From: Corynebacterium frankenforstense DSM 45800 | Lineage (GTDB): Bacteria; Actinomycetota; Actinomycetes; Mycobacteriales; Mycobacteriaceae | Direction: 5' to 3' | DNA: 64,000 bases | NCBI RefSeq assembly: GCF_001941485.1 | Contig: NZ_CP009247.1 | Location: 1,798,001 to 1,862,000 of the forward strand | Shown here: positions 1-9,524 of the stretch, piece after piece | Layout of the letters: each line of letters begins with the position of its first letter | Numbering within the stretch: the first letter of the stretch is position 1 | The notes under the pieces: model-generated | The model's input: the letters and a program-made list of their open reading frames with translations, nothing else | What the model was told of the DNA's origin: nothing | Database searches by the model: none | Position numbers and translations under genes: made by a program

Positions 1-491
1 TCTACGCGGTCAACCTGCCCTTCAACCCGGTCAACGGCCGGCTGGGCGACCGCATCGGCTGGTCGCGGACCTGCGTGTGGTCCGGCTCCGTCTTCTGCGC
101 GGTCACGATGGCCCTGGTCTACTTCGTGCCCCTGTCGCTCACCCGCGCCGGCGTCGCCGACTCCGTCGCCTTCGGCGCCACCCTCGTCGCCGGCGCCCTC
201 TTCGGCGTCGCCCTGGCCGGCTTCGTCCCCCTGTCCGCCATCGCCGTCTCCCTGATGCCCGAGCGCCCCGGCGCGGCCATGTCGACCTACAACCTCGGCA
301 TCGGCGCCGCCGTCGCCGCCGGACCCGCGCTCGTGGCGGTCTTCCACCCGCTCGTGGGCAACACCGGCCTGGTCATCATCTTCGTCGTCCTCTACGTCAT
401 CTCGGCGTTCATGGGCCACGCCCTGCGTGGCACCCAACCCGGCTTCGACGGCGTCCCCGCCGACGCCGAGCTGAGCGACGTCGCCAATTAA
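1..491 (+). CDS. MFS transporter, C-terminal fragment (probable polyol uptake)
   Basis: The reading frame is already open at position 3 and ends at 491, so 162 C-terminal residues of a larger membrane protein are visible. They contain about four hydrophobic segments, matching the last third of a 12-helix major facilitator. A short GRLGDRIG stretch near the start resembles the conserved MFS loop motif between helices. The next gene on the same strand, 31 bp downstream, is a mannitol-type dehydrogenase. By analogy with the C. glutamicum rbtT-mtlD pair the inferred substrate is a polyol such as arabitol or mannitol. The substrate is inference from context; the family call rests on hydrophobicity and the loop motif. 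Confidence 0.8.
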   Translation, partial: YAVNLPFNPVNGRLGDRIGWSRTCVWSGSVFCAVTMALVYFVPLSLTRAGVADSVAFGATLVAGALFGVALAGFVPLSAIAVSLMPERPGAAMSTYNLGIGAAVAAGPALVAVFHPLVGNTGLVIIFVVLYVISAFMGHALRGTQPGFDGVPADAELSDVAN

Positions 492-522
492 CCCCACCAG
501 AACTCCTGAGGAGTCAATCCAC

Positions 523-2034
523 ATGAACACCCCCCGCCTCTCCAACGCCCTGCTCCCCGAGCTCGCCGCCAAGGGCATCGACGTGCCCGGCTACGACCGC
601 TCCGCCGTCACCCCCGGCATCGTCCACTTCGGCGTCGGCGGCTTCCACCGCGCGCACCAGGCCCGCTACCTCGACGAGCTGATGAACAAGGGCGAGGCGC
701 TCGACTTCGGCATCGTCGGCATGGGCGTCATGCCCTCCGACTCGAAGATGCGCGACGCCCTCGCCGGCCAGGACCACCTCTACACCCTGACCGAGAAGGC
801 CCCCGACGGCGGCGAGCACGCCCGCGTCATCGGCTCGATCATCGACTACGTCTTCGCACCCGACGACCCCCAGGCCGCCGTCGACCGGCTCACCGACCCC
901 GCCATCCGCATCGTGTCGCTGACCGTGACCGAGGGCGGCTACAACTTCGACCACGTCCACGGCGAGTTCGACTACGACGACGAGCACGTCGCCGCCGACA
1001 TCGCGGACCTCAAGCGCGGCGAGACCGGCCACCTGCGCACCTTCTTCGGCCTGGTCACCGCCGCGCTCGCCGCCCGGCGCGCCGCCGGCACCACCCCGTT
1101 CACCGTGATGAGCTGCGACAACATCCAGGGCAACGGGCACATGGCCGAGCGCATGTTCCAGGCCTTCGCCCGCGCGGTCGACGAGGACCTCGCCACCTGG
1201 ATCGACGCCGAGGTGCCCTTCCCGAACTCCATGGTCGACCGCATCACCCCGGAGACCACCGACGGCGACCGCGCCGACGTCGTCTCCACGCACGGCTACG
1301 AGGACGCCTGGCCCGTGGTCTGCGAGGACTTCACCCAGTGGGTCCTCGAGGACAACTTCGTCGACGGGCGCCCGGCCTACGAGCACGTGGGCGTCGAGGT
1401 CGTCTCCGACGTCGTGCCCTACGAGCTGATGAAGCTGCGCCTGCTCAACGCCTCCCACCAGGGCCTGTGCTACTTCGGCTACCTCGCCGGCCACCGCCTG
1501 GTGCACGAGGTGATGAACGACGAGCGCTTCCCCAAGTTCCTGCTCGCCTACATGGAGCTCGAGGGCACCCCGTCGCTGCGCCCGCTGCCGGGCGTCGACC
1601 TGGACGCCTACCGGCACGAGCTGATCTCCCGGTTCGGCAACATCGCCGTCAAGGACACCGTCGCGCGCCTGTGCGCCGAGTCCTCGGACCGCATCCCCAA
1701 GTGGCTGCTGCCGGTGGTGCGCGAGAACCTCGCGGCCGACCGCCCGATCGAGCTCTCCGCGGCGATCGTCGCCAGCTGGGCCCGCTACGCCGAGGGCGTC
1801 GACGAGGAGGGCGACGAGATCACCATCGTCGACCGGATGGCCGACCGCCTGCACGAGACCGCCCAGCACAACCACGAGGACGTCCTGGCGTTCCTGCGCG
1901 ACCGCGAGGTCTTCGGGGACCTGGTCGACGAGCCGCGGTTCACCGAGGCCTACTCCCGGGCGCTGACCTCCCTGCACGAGAAGGGCACCGCGGCGACCGT
2001 GGACGCGCTGCTCGAGCAGGTCGGGCGCGCCTGA
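523..2034 (+). CDS. mtlD: Mannitol dehydrogenase family oxidoreductase
   Basis: 503-residue cytosolic enzyme of the long-chain mannitol/fructuronate reductase family, expected to oxidise mannitol, arabitol or a related polyol with NAD to a ketose. The N-terminal half has the nucleotide-binding segment GVGGFHRAH at about residues 37-45. The catalytic Lys-Asn-His set is visible as K304, N309 and H312, with the same spacing as the known Lys/Asn/His triad of mannitol 2-dehydrogenases. Length is typical. The ATG at 523 follows a clear CTGAGGAG ribosome site. It sits 31 bp after the MFS gene and is probably co-transcribed with it. Exact polyol specificity cannot be read from sequence. Confidence 0.88.
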   Translation: MNTPRLSNALLPELAAKGIDVPGYDRSAVTPGIVHFGVGGFHRAHQARYLDELMNKGEALDFGIVGMGVMPSDSKMRDALAGQDHLYTLTEKAPDGGEHARVIGSIIDYVFAPDDPQAAVDRLTDPAIRIVSLTVTEGGYNFDHVHGEFDYDDEHVAADIADLKRGETGHLRTFFGLVTAALAARRAAGTTPFTVMSCDNIQGNGHMAERMFQAFARAVDEDLATWIDAEVPFPNSMVDRITPETTDGDRADVVSTHGYEDAWPVVCEDFTQWVLEDNFVDGRPAYEHVGVEVVSDVVPYELMKLRLLNASHQGLCYFGYLAGHRLVHEVMNDERFPKFLLAYMELEGTPSLRPLPGVDLDAYRHELISRFGNIAVKDTVARLCAESSDRIPKWLLPVVRENLAADRPIELSAAIVASWARYAEGVDEEGDEITIVDRMADRLHETAQHNHEDVLAFLRDREVFGDLVDEPRFTEAYSRALTSLHEKGTAATVDALLEQVGRA

Positions 2035-2104
2035 TCCGGAAAGCGGCCGAGGGGCGCACGGGCGCGGGGCCCGGGGCGGGCTGGACCGCCGCGGACGCCC
2101 CGCG

Positions 2105-3517
2105 TCACCGCCGCCGGTGCAGCGCCCACCACCCGCCGGCGAACAGCGGCGGCAGCGCGACGGCGGCCGTGGCCAGCGTCCACGTGCCCACCGGGTAGTC
2201 GAAGCCCATGAGCACGACCACCCCGAGCAGGAAGGCGCCGACGATCACGTCGCTCGCCGTGCCCAGCGGGTTGCGGAAGGCCGGCCGCTCGAGCCGCCCG
2301 GCGCGCACGTCGCGCATCATCCCGGCGTGGCTGGCCACGATCATCAGCCACATCCCCAGGATCCCCACCGAGCCCAGGTTCAGCACGATCTCGAAGGCCT
2401 GGTGCGGCACGACGTAGTTGAGCACGATGCCCGCGACCATCAGCCCGGCGGTCAGCCACACGCCGTTGCGCGGCACACCGGTGGGCGACATGCGACCCAG
2501 GAACGCCGGCGCGGAACCGGTGTGCGCCAGCGGCTTGAGGATGCGCGCGGTGGCGTAGAGCCCGGCGTTGACGCTGGAGAGCGCGGCGGTGAGCACGACC
2601 AGGTTCATGATGTCGCCGGCGCCCGGCACCCCGAGCGCGGTCATGAACGTGACGAACGGGCTCTCGTCGCCGGAGTAGACCTCCGCGGGCAGCAGCACGG
2701 CGAGCAGGAAGACGCTGCCGACGTAGAAGAGCACGATGCGCCAGACGGTCGTGTTGATCGCGCGCGGGATCTCGCGGGCGGGGTTCTCGGTCTCGCCGGC
2801 GGCCACGCCGATCATGTCGATGCCCGCGTAGGCGAAGATCACGCCCTGGGTCATCACGACCAGCGGCACCACCCCGTTGGGGAACCATCCGCCGCCCTCG
2901 GCGAGCGTGGCCAGCCCGGGTTCGTGCCCGCCGACGTGGTGCCCGGTGACGATCACGGCCACGCCGACGACTATGAAGACCACGAGCGCGGCGACCTTGA
3001 TGAACGCGAACCAGAACTCCGCCTCACCGAAGACCTTCACCCCGGTGAGGTTCACCCCGACCACCACGACGAGTGCCACGGCCACCAACGCCCACTGCGG
3101 CACGGACTGGAAGACGGGCCAGTAGCGCAGGTAGACGGCGATGGCGGTCAGCTCGGCGATGCCGACGGTCACCCACGCCATGAAGTAGATCCAGCCGGCG
3201 AAGAACGCCGCCTTGTCGCCGAGGAACTCGCGCGAGTAGCTGGCGAAGGACCCGGAGGTCGGCCGGTGGACGACCATCTCGCCGAGCGAGCGCAGCATCA
3301 GGTAGCCGATGAGCCCGCACACGGCGTAGACGATCGCGAGCCCGGGCCCGCCGGCGTGCAGGCGGCCGCCGGCGCCGAGGAAGAGCCCCGTGCCGAGCGC
3401 CCCGCCCAGGGCGATCATCTGGATGTGGCGGTGCTTGAGGTCGCGGCGGTAGCCCGCGGTCTCCGCTGCGTGTTCGTCGCGCGCGGGTGCGACGCCTGGT
3501 CGACTGGAGACTGTCAT
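2105..3517 (-). CDS. Amino-acid permease (APC superfamily, AAT type)
   Basis: 470-residue integral membrane protein with about 12 hydrophobic segments, probably a proton-coupled amino-acid importer. The N-terminal stretch LKHRHIQMIALGGALGTGLF is the hallmark of AAT-type permeases (lysine, aromatic amino acid, GABA and asparagine importers), and the FAYAGIDMIGVAAGETENP stretch in the middle is also characteristic. I chose the ATG at 3517 because the similarity starts just after it; a longer upstream frame to 3760 is GC-rich and non-conserved. A TATAAC-like -10 lies upstream near 3567-3572. The gene is convergent with mtlD and 70 bp away. Substrate is not identifiable. Confidence 0.85.
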   Translation of the reverse strand: MTVSSRPGVAPARDEHAAETAGYRRDLKHRHIQMIALGGALGTGLFLGAGGRLHAGGPGLAIVYAVCGLIGYLMLRSLGEMVVHRPTSGSFASYSREFLGDKAAFFAGWIYFMAWVTVGIAELTAIAVYLRYWPVFQSVPQWALVAVALVVVVGVNLTGVKVFGEAEFWFAFIKVAALVVFIVVGVAVIVTGHHVGGHEPGLATLAEGGGWFPNGVVPLVVMTQGVIFAYAGIDMIGVAAGETENPAREIPRAINTTVWRIVLFYVGSVFLLAVLLPAEVYSGDESPFVTFMTALGVPGAGDIMNLVVLTAALSSVNAGLYATARILKPLAHTGSAPAFLGRMSPTGVPRNGVWLTAGLMVAGIVLNYVVPHQAFEIVLNLGSVGILGMWLMIVASHAGMMRDVRAGRLERPAFRNPLGTASDVIVGAFLLGVVVLMGFDYPVGTWTLATAAVALPPLFAGGWWALHRRR

Positions 3518-3918
3518 GCCTGCGATTATCACCCCGAGACGTACCAAGCAGTCTATTTTGGGCGCAGTTATATTCACTCCCCCGATTGCCGACGTCCCGT
3601 ACGCCCCGCCCGGCGCCCCCGGTTGCGGAGGGCGTTGCGCTCCGGTCGGCGCGGCCTGCGTTGCGCGGGCAGCGCGACCTGCGAGCGGCATCACGCCCGT
3701 TGCCGCGCGCCGCAGGTGGCGCGCCACGCCCCATCGCACCCGGCGGGAGTCGGGCGCCAAGTGGCGGAAGGCGCGGCGTCGGCAATTGAAAAACGGGGCG
3801 GGATGTTCACAGCAACATCCCGCCCCGTCAGTGGAGCGCCCCTGCCGGAGCGCCCGGCCTCGGCTCCGGGCGATTGCGCTTAAGCCATTGCACTTAAGGC
3901 GCTGCGCTCAAGCCGACG
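3518..3918. other. Intergenic region between the permease and ileS
   Basis: No convincing gene is present. The stretch carries the presumed permease promoter region near 3560, two copies of the dispersed TTGCCGACG motif (3585-3594 and the reverse form at 3774-3786), and the ileS terminator hairpin at 3793-3828. An inverted repeat with CTTAAG in both arms lies at 3877-3903, just past the ileS stop codon. The region 3600-3780 is extremely GC-rich with no recognisable signal. Confidence 0.6.
3793..3828 (-). terminator. Rho-independent terminator of ileS
   Basis: Perfect inverted repeat, arms ACGGGGCGGGATGTT and its complement around a short loop. Read on the minus strand the stem is followed by GTTTTTC, a proper U-rich tail, so it fits termination of ileS about 90 bp after its stop codon. 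Confidence 0.85.
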
Positions 3919-6900
3919 CTAGGCCTTCGCGATCGCCGCGGAGACGCCGTCGATGACCTCGTGCGCGTCCTCGCCGATACCGCCGGTGACCACCTCAAAC
4001 GAGGTCGCCAGCACCTCCTCGGCGATCCAGGACTCGTGGCGGTGCGCCCACTCGGCCTTCTCCTCCGGCACGGCCAGCTCGACCGAGATGCGGTCGGAGA
4101 CCTCGAGCCCGGCGGCCTTGCGCGCGTCCTGCAGGCCGCGGACCACGTCGGCGGCCCAGCCCTCGGACTCGAGCTCCTCGGTCAGCTCCATGTCGAGCAC
4201 GACCAGGCCGTCGAGTCCCTCGACGCGCGCGGTGGAGTCCGGGTTCTCCGCGACCAGGCGCTCGGTGTACTCGTCGCCGCTCAGGCGCACGCCGTCGGCG
4301 ATGACGTCGCCGCCCTCGCGGGTGTAGTTGCCCGCCTTGACGGCCTTGATCGCCTTCTGCACGTCGCCGCCCAGGCGCGGGCCGGCGACCTTCGCGTTGA
4401 CGACGACCTGGAAGGAGCCCACCGAGTCGACGTCGTCGGTGAACTCGACGTTCTTGACGTTGACCTCGTCGCGGATGACGTCGGCGAACGGCTCGAGCGC
4501 CGCGGTGTCCGGCAGCGCGACGGTCAGCTTCGCCAGCGGCAGACGGTTGCGCAGCTTGTGCGCCTTGCGGATCGACGACGCCGCGCTGCACACCGCGCGG
4601 GCCGCGTCCATGGCCGCGACCAGGTCGGCGTCGGCCGGGATCTTCTCCGGGTCCGGGAAGTCCGTCAGGTGCACCGAGCGCCCGCCGGTCAGGCCGCGCC
4701 AGATGACCTCGGAGACCATCGGCAGCAGCGGCGCCGCGGTGCGCGTCAGGGTCTCCAGCACCGTGTACAGGGTGTTGAAGGCCTCCGGGAAGTCGTCGTC
4801 GCCCGCCCAGAAGCGGTCGCGGGAGCGGCGCACGTACCAGTTCGTCAGCGCGTCGCAGAACCAGCGCACCTCGTCGCAGGCCCGCGAGATGTCCGTCGCG
4901 TCGAGCGCGTCGCGCACGCCGGCGACGACGTCGTGGAGCTTGGCCAGGATGTAGCGGTCCAGCACGTTGGTGGAGTCCACGGACCACTCGGCCGGCTTCG
5001 AGGAGTACAGCCGCAGGAAGGAGTAGGCGTTCCACATCGGCAGCAGCGCCTGGCGCACGCCCTCGCGGATGCCCTGCTCGGTGACGATCAGGTTGCCGCC
5101 GCGCAGGATCGGCGAGCTCATCAGGAACCAGCGCATGGCGTCCGAGCCGTCGCGGTCGAAGACCTCGTTGACGTTCGGGTAGTTGCCCTTCGACTTCGAC
5201 ATCTTCAGCCCGTCGTTGCCCAGCACGATGCCGTGGGCGACGACCTTCTTGTAGGCCGGGCGGCCGAACAGCGCCGTCGACAGCGCGTGCATGACGTAGA
5301 ACCAGCCGCGGGTCTGGCCGATGTACTCGACGATGAAGTCGGCCGGCGAGTGGGTCTCGAACCAGTCCTTGTTCTCGAACGGGTAGTGCTTCTGCGCGAA
5401 CGGCATGGAGCCGGAGTCGAACCAGACGTCGAGGACGTCGGTGACGCGGCGCATGGTGGACTTGCCCGTCGGGTCGTCCGGGTTCGGGCGGGTCAGCTCG
5501 TCGATGTAGGGGCGGTGCAGCGAGGTCGGGCGCACGCCGAAGTCGGCCTCGAGCTCGTCGAGGGAGCCGTAGACGTCCACGCGCGGGTACTCCGGGTTGT
5601 CCGAGACCCACGCCGGGATCGGCGAGCCCCAGTAGCGCGAGCGCGAGATGTTCCAGTCGCGCGCGCCCTCGAGCCACTTGCCGAACTGCCCGTCGCGCAC
5701 GTGGTCCGGGATCCACTCGATCTGCTCGTGGTTGAGCTCGACCATCAGGTCGCGGAACTTCGTCACGGAGATGAACCAGCTCGGCAGCGCCATGTAGATC
5801 AGCGGCTGGCCGGAGCGCCACGAGTGCGGGTAGGAGTGCTCGATGGTCTGGTGGCGCAGCACGCGGCCGGCGGCCTTGAGGTCGCGGATGATCTCCTTGT
5901 TGGCGTCGAAGACCAGCTGGCCCTCGTACTCGGGGACCATCGAGGTGAACTTGCCGTCCATGTCGACCGGGATGACCAGGTCGATGTCGTTGTCGTTGCA
6001 GACGTTCATGTCGTCCTCACCGAAGGCCGGGGCGGTGTGGACGATGCCGGTGCCGTCCTCGGTGGTGACGTAGTCGGCGGCCAGCACGCGGAAGGCGCCC
6101 GACTCGGCACGATCGGCGAAGTGGCCGAAGACCGGCTTGTAGGTCAGGCCGACCAGGTCCGCGCCGGTGAAGCTGCCGAGGACCTCGGCGTCCCCGCCGA
6201 ACTCCTTGGCGTAGGAGTCGCGCAGCTCGGCGGCGACGAGCAGCTTCGCGCCGGCGAACTCGGCGACGGAGGTCTTCTCGCCGACGCGGACGAGCTCGTA
6301 GGTGACCTCGGGGTGGACGGCCAGCGCCAGGTTCGACGGCAGGGTCCAGGGGGTGGTGGTCCAGGCGATGGCGGCTGCGTCGTGCAGCTCCGGGTGCTCG
6401 GCCCAGGTCTTGACGCCGGCGGTGCCCTCCCAGGCGCCGGTCAGCGGCATGGTGACGGTCAGGGTGGGGTCCTGGCGCATCTTGTAGGAGTCGTCGAGGC
6501 GGGTCTCCTGGTTGGACAGCGGGGTGTGCTCGGCCCAGGAGTACGGCAGCACGCGGAAGCCCTGGTAGATCAGGCCCTTGTCGTAGAGCTGCTTGAAGGC
6601 CCAGATGACGGACTCCATGTAGCTCAGGTCCATCGTCTTGTAGCCGCCCTCGAAGTCGACCCAGCGGGCCTGGCGGGTGACGTACTCCTGCCACTCGTCG
6701 GTGTAGGCGAGCACGGACTTGGCGCAGTAGTCGTTGAACTCCGCGAGCCCCATGTCCTCGACCTGGCCCTTGTCGGTGATGCCGAGCTGCTTCTCGGCCT
6801 CGAGCTCGGCGGGCAGGCCGTGGGTGTCCCAGCCGAAGACGCGCGGGACGTGGTAGCCGCGCATGGTCTTGTAGCGCGGGACGATGTCCTTGACGTAGCC

Positions 6901-7116
6901 GGTGAGCAGGTGCCCGTAGTGCGGCAGGCCGTTGGCGAAGGGCGGGCCGTCGTAGAAGACGTAGTCGGGCTGGCCCTCACGCTGGCGCAGCGACTCCCGG
7001 AAGGTGTCGTCCTTGTCCCAGTAGGCCAGGACGTTGGTCTCCATCTCGGCGAAGCGGGTGGACCCGTCCGTCATGTCGACCTTGGGGTAGGCGTGCCCCA
7101 CGTCTTGCTTGCTCAT
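3919..7116 (-). CDS. ileS: Isoleucyl-tRNA synthetase
   Basis: 1065-residue cytosolic class I aminoacyl-tRNA synthetase that charges tRNA-Ile. The HIGH signature appears as HYGH in [15 protein letters not shown] near residue 65, and the KMSKS signature as [13 protein letters not shown] near residue 650. The length and the large editing domain between them fit the family, and the C-terminal anticodon-binding part is present. The ATG at 7116 is preceded by GGAGGAAGCG, an ideal ribosome site; the frame extends further upstream but that part lies in the T-box leader. Expression should respond to uncharged tRNA-Ile through that leader. Downstream lies a strong terminator. Confidence 0.98.
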   Translation of the reverse strand: MSKQDVGHAYPKVDMTDGSTRFAEMETNVLAYWDKDDTFRESLRQREGQPDYVFYDGPPFANGLPHYGHLLTGYVKDIVPRYKTMRGYHVPRVFGWDTHGLPAELEAEKQLGITDKGQVEDMGLAEFNDYCAKSVLAYTDEWQEYVTRQARWVDFEGGYKTMDLSYMESVIWAFKQLYDKGLIYQGFRVLPYSWAEHTPLSNQETRLDDSYKMRQDPTLTVTMPLTGAWEGTAGVKTWAEHPELHDAAAIAWTTTPWTLPSNLALAVHPEVTYELVRVGEKTSVAEFAGAKLLVAAELRDSYAKEFGGDAEVLGSFTGADLVGLTYKPVFGHFADRAESGAFRVLAADYVTTEDGTGIVHTAPAFGEDDMNVCNDNDIDLVIPVDMDGKFTSMVPEYEGQLVFDANKEIIRDLKAAGRVLRHQTIEHSYPHSWRSGQPLIYMALPSWFISVTKFRDLMVELNHEQIEWIPDHVRDGQFGKWLEGARDWNISRSRYWGSPIPAWVSDNPEYPRVDVYGSLDELEADFGVRPTSLHRPYIDELTRPNPDDPTGKSTMRRVTDVLDVWFDSGSMPFAQKHYPFENKDWFETHSPADFIVEYIGQTRGWFYVMHALSTALFGRPAYKKVVAHGIVLGNDGLKMSKSKGNYPNVNEVFDRDGSDAMRWFLMSSPILRGGNLIVTEQGIREGVRQALLPMWNAYSFLRLYSSKPAEWSVDSTNVLDRYILAKLHDVVAGVRDALDATDISRACDEVRWFCDALTNWYVRRSRDRFWAGDDDFPEAFNTLYTVLETLTRTAAPLLPMVSEVIWRGLTGGRSVHLTDFPDPEKIPADADLVAAMDAARAVCSAASSIRKAHKLRNRLPLAKLTVALPDTAALEPFADVIRDEVNVKNVEFTDDVDSVGSFQVVVNAKVAGPRLGGDVQKAIKAVKAGNYTREGGDVIADGVRLSGDEYTERLVAENPDSTARVEGLDGLVVLDMELTEELESEGWAADVVRGLQDARKAAGLEVSDRISVELAVPEEKAEWAHRHESWIAEEVLATSFEVVTGGIGEDAHEVIDGVSAAIAKA

Positions 7117-7330
7117 CGCTTCCTCCACATTGCTTTCCGACGACCGCGGGGACGGGCCGTGTGCGGCCCGCGGTACCACCCCGCTTGCCGCACCGTGGTG
7201 CGGCCGCTTCGTTTGTGGAGGAAGATGACGGTTCCCACCCGTCCGGTTCTACTTGCCTGCGCCGCTCGCGCGGCGCGGACGTTCTTCCGGAAGGCTCCCC
7301 GGTGATGGCCGGCTCACTGCCCGTGATGGC
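7117..7330 (-). promoter_or_regulatory. T-box riboswitch upstream of ileS (translational type)
   Basis: The minus strand reads GCGGGGTGGTACCGCGGG at about 7187-7170, an excellent match to the T-box that binds the tRNA acceptor end. Further 5', CCGGCCATCACCGGGGAGCC contains the codon ATC at 7306-7304, in the position and context of the specifier of actinobacterial ileS leaders. There is no terminator. Instead the leader segment CTTCCTCCACA (7224-7214) is perfectly complementary over 11 nt to the ribosome-binding region TGTGGAGGAAG (7129-7119). This shows a translational T-box in which binding of uncharged tRNA-Ile would free the ribosome site. Known family; the pairing is read directly from sequence. 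Confidence 0.93.
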
Positions 7331-7334
7331 GAAC

Positions 7335-7340
7335 AGTGTA
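7335..7340 (-). promoter_or_regulatory. Promoter -10 of the ileS T-box transcript
   Basis: The minus strand reads TACACT here, close to the actinobacterial -10 consensus, and the T-box leader begins a few bases downstream. No good -35 hexamer is visible. The short stretch 7341-7477 further upstream holds nothing else I can recognise. Confidence 0.6.
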
Positions 7341-7477
7341 GCCCATGGAGGGCTGATCGCCGTCCTCGACGCCGCCGGGGGTGGCCGGCGGCGGGTGCAT
7401 GGGGATCCGCGGTGGCCTCAGCGGCCGGCTTCAGCGCCGCTCCGGGAGCTTCGGGCGCGGCAGGCTCCGCGTTGGCT

Positions 7478-7723
7478 TCAGTGACCGGTTTCGCCGCCGT
7501 TGCGCGAGCTGCTCGCGGCGCGGGCGCTCCGGGCGCTCTGGGCGCTCTGGGCGCTCCGGCCGGGCCGGTTACGGCGCACCCTGATCAGGTCGACGAGCCA
7601 CAGGGCCACCGCGGCGGCCAGGGAGATGAACATCAGCACCACGAGGACGGTGTTGTTGGTGGCCACGACGGCGACGAAGAGCACGAATGAAATGCAGGCC
7701 AAAAGCAGCACGACGCTCGTCAT
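7478..7723 (-). CDS. Small conserved membrane protein, unknown function
   Basis: 81-residue protein with two hydrophobic segments (about residues 3-20 and 25-46) followed by a basic stretch RVRRNR and a low-complexity Ser/Ala/Arg tail. The tail is partly encoded by four tandem 9-bp units at 7522-7557. The ATG at 7723 follows GAGGAGAGG, a good ribosome site, which supports translation. It lies between wag31 and ileS, where actinobacteria often have small membrane genes, so a link to envelope or polar growth is possible but unproven. I do not recognise a named family. Confidence 0.65.
   Translation of the reverse strand: MTSVVLLLACISFVLFVAVVATNNTVLVVLMFISLAAAVALWLVDLIRVRRNRPGRSAQSAQSARSARAASSSRNGGETGH
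7522..7557 (+). repeat. 9-bp tandem repeat, four copies
   Basis: GGGCGCTCC, GGGCGCTCT, GGGCGCTCT, GGGCGCTCC in direct succession. On the minus strand they encode the repetitive SAQ/SAR tail of the small membrane protein. The unit keeps the reading frame, so copy-number changes would only lengthen or shorten the tail. Confidence 0.8.
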
Positions 7724-7910
7724 CGGGGGCCTCTCCTCGGGGTGTTCGGCGGTATTTCGGGGCTACCTCGAGATTAGCGCGATGGACCCGCTCACGCGGC
7801 GTACGGACGGACTGCCGTGGCGCAAGCGCCGCGTCGGACCGGAAGACAGGAGACAGCCACGGGACCGCAAACCGCCCGCGCGGGACCGCACTGCCGCGGT
7901 CACGCCGAAG

Positions 7911-7940
7911 TCCCGGCGATGGAGATCCACCTGCCGGGCC
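7911..7940 (-). terminator. Second terminator-like hairpin after wag31
   Basis: An imperfect copy of the hairpin at 8012-8042, about 100 bp further downstream on the minus strand, with arms around CCCGGC and TCCACCTGCCGGG. It has no obvious U-tract. The surrounding 38 bp are nearly identical to the first copy, so it looks like a duplicated terminator segment. Confidence 0.45.
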
Positions 7941-8011
7941 TGGCACGCCCACGCACTGCGGACCCGGCACCATTCCCCCGGAGGAAACGGGATACCCCCG
8001 AACACGCCGAA

Positions 8012-8042
8012 GGCCCGGCGGTGGACATCCACCTGCCGGGCC
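8012..8042 (-). terminator. Terminator-like hairpin after wag31
   Basis: GGCCCGGC-GGTGGA pairs with TCCACC-TGCCGGGCC around a short loop, starting 18 bp after the wag31 stop codon on the minus strand. The stem is strong but is not followed by a run of U, so it may act weakly or as an RNA 3'-end stabiliser. Confidence 0.6.
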
Positions 8043-8059
8043 GCAGAGCGAGGCGTGCG

Positions 8060-8995
8060 CTAGTTCTCGGCGCCCTCGTTGGCGTTCGGGGCCGCGCTGC
8101 CGCGGGAGTCCAGCTCGTCCAGCTGGGACTGCAGCAGGGTCTTCAGGCGGGTGCGGTACTCGCGCTCGAAGGTGCGCAGCTCGGCGATGCGGGTCTCCAG
8201 CGCGTTCTGCTGCTGCTTGACCGTGGTCATGATCTCGTTGTGCTTGCGCTCGGCGTCCTTCTGCAGGGACGCGGCCTTCTCCTCGGCCTGGCGGATCTGC
8301 GCCTGGGCGCGGGAGTTCGCCTCGGAGGTGGTCTGCTCGGCCTTCTTCTCGGCGTCGGAGACCAGGGTCTTGGCGCGGGACTCGGCGTCCGAGATCTGCT
8401 TCTCGGCGGAGGTGCGCGCCTCCTCGAGCATCGAGGAGGAGTCGGCCTGGGCCTCGGAGGTGAGGCGGTCGGCCATCTCCTGGGCCAGGCTGAGGACCTT
8501 GGCGGCCTGCATGTGGGTCTCCGCGGTCGCGGCACCACCGGCGGCGCCGGCGGCGGCCGGAGCGGCAGCGGCGGCCGGGGCGGCGGCCTTCTGCTCGCCG
8601 GCGGAGGCGGCGGACTTGCGGGCCTCCTCGGCGTCCTTGCGGGCCTTGTCGGCGTCGGCCTTGGCCTGGTCGGCGGCCTTCTTGGCGTCGGCGAGCTTCG
8701 TGTCGTATTCGGCGCGCAGCTTCTGCTCGATCTCCTTGCGCAGGGCGGCCTCGTCGACCTTGTCCTCGGCCTTGGTGGCCGGGGCCGGCGTCGGGGTCGC
8801 GGCGGCGCCCTTGCCCTCGCCGGACTGCAGCTCGCTCACCCGCTGACGGAGGTCCTCGTTCTCGTCCTGGTACTGGGCGAGGGTGTCCTCCACGAGGTCG
8901 AGGAACTGGTCGACCTCGTCCTCGTTGTAGCCACGCTTGCCGATCGGCGGCTTACTGAAAGCGACGTTGTGCACATCAGCTGGTGTCAGCGGCAT
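8060..8995 (-). CDS. wag31: DivIVA/Wag31 polar growth scaffold
   Basis: 311-residue coiled-coil cytoskeletal protein that marks cell poles and directs apical peptidoglycan synthesis in corynebacteria. The N-terminal [20 protein letters not shown] with [18 protein letters not shown] is the conserved DivIVA membrane-binding domain. It is followed by a long heptad-rich region (Glu, Lys, Ala) interrupted by an Ala-rich linker near residues 130-155, then a second coiled coil. The start at 8995 is fixed by this N terminus. The gene follows sepF and yggT in the usual actinobacterial order. In relatives it is phosphorylated by Ser/Thr kinases near the linker. Confidence 0.97.
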   Translation of the reverse strand: MPLTPADVHNVAFSKPPIGKRGYNEDEVDQFLDLVEDTLAQYQDENEDLRQRVSELQSGEGKGAAATPTPAPATKAEDKVDEAALRKEIEQKLRAEYDTKLADAKKAADQAKADADKARKDAEEARKSAASAGEQKAAAPAAAAAPAAAGAAGGAATAETHMQAAKVLSLAQEMADRLTSEAQADSSSMLEEARTSAEKQISDAESRAKTLVSDAEKKAEQTTSEANSRAQAQIRQAEEKAASLQKDAERKHNEIMTTVKQQQNALETRIAELRTFEREYRTRLKTLLQSQLDELDSRGSAAPNANEGAEN

Positions 8996-9181
8996 GGGCG
9001 TTCCCTTCGGTTCACGGAGTGCAAGCTGCCAGGCCCGCACCGGTTGTTTGTGAATATCTTACGTGTCTACCCCGACAGTGTACCGTCGGCAACAGTGGGA
9101 AAGCAGGGGCTTCCCCTTTAATCTTTAGTTGATATTGACCCGTCTCGCCAACCAACACGCCGCCCGGAGGCCACGCGAAAG

Positions 9182-9493
9182 CTAGGCCGTGATTCCCGGG
9201 ACGGGGAAGAAGATCAGCCTCACCAGCAAGGTAATCAGCTGGAGGATGATGAAAAGGACGATGACGGAAATGTCCAGCGCCACCCCACCCATACGCAGCG
9301 GGGGAATAATTCTGCGCAGCGCCTTCACCGGCGGATCGGTGATCCGGAACATCGGTTCAGCGACCGGGTAAAACCAGCGCGGCGGGGCGAATTGCCGGGA
9401 AAAGGAGTGGATCATCTCGATGATGATCCGCACCACCAGCACCAGCTGGAAAAGACCGATCAAAAACAGCAGCAGCACTCCGACGGTTTCCAC
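9182..9493 (-). CDS. YggT family membrane protein
   Basis: 103 residues with two hydrophobic segments (residues about 5-25 and 75-98) flanking a conserved loop. The loop contains FAPPRWFYPVAEPMFRITDPPVKALRRIIPP, typical of YggT, here split at residue 20 to cite: RITDPPVKALRRIIPP. YggT proteins are small inner-membrane proteins found next to sepF and the PLP-binding YggS in many bacteria, with a suggested but unclear role in division or osmotic stress. The position between sepF and wag31 supports participation in the division gene set. Confidence 0.9.
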   Translation of the reverse strand: METVGVLLLFLIGLFQLVLVVRIIIEMIHSFSRQFAPPRWFYPVAEPMFRITDPPVKALRRIIPPLRMGGVALDISVIVLFIILQLITLLVRLIFFPVPGITA

Positions 9494-9524
9494 GAGGCGC
9501 CACCCTATCAGCGATCGGTCCGCG

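Noticed and set aside
3961..7305. Very long open frame on the plus strand, over 1,100 codons, antisense to ileS
   Set aside because: It is a shadow of the high-GC third positions of ileS; composition is Val/Arg/Asp/Gly-biased, no ribosome site and no similarity to any family I know.
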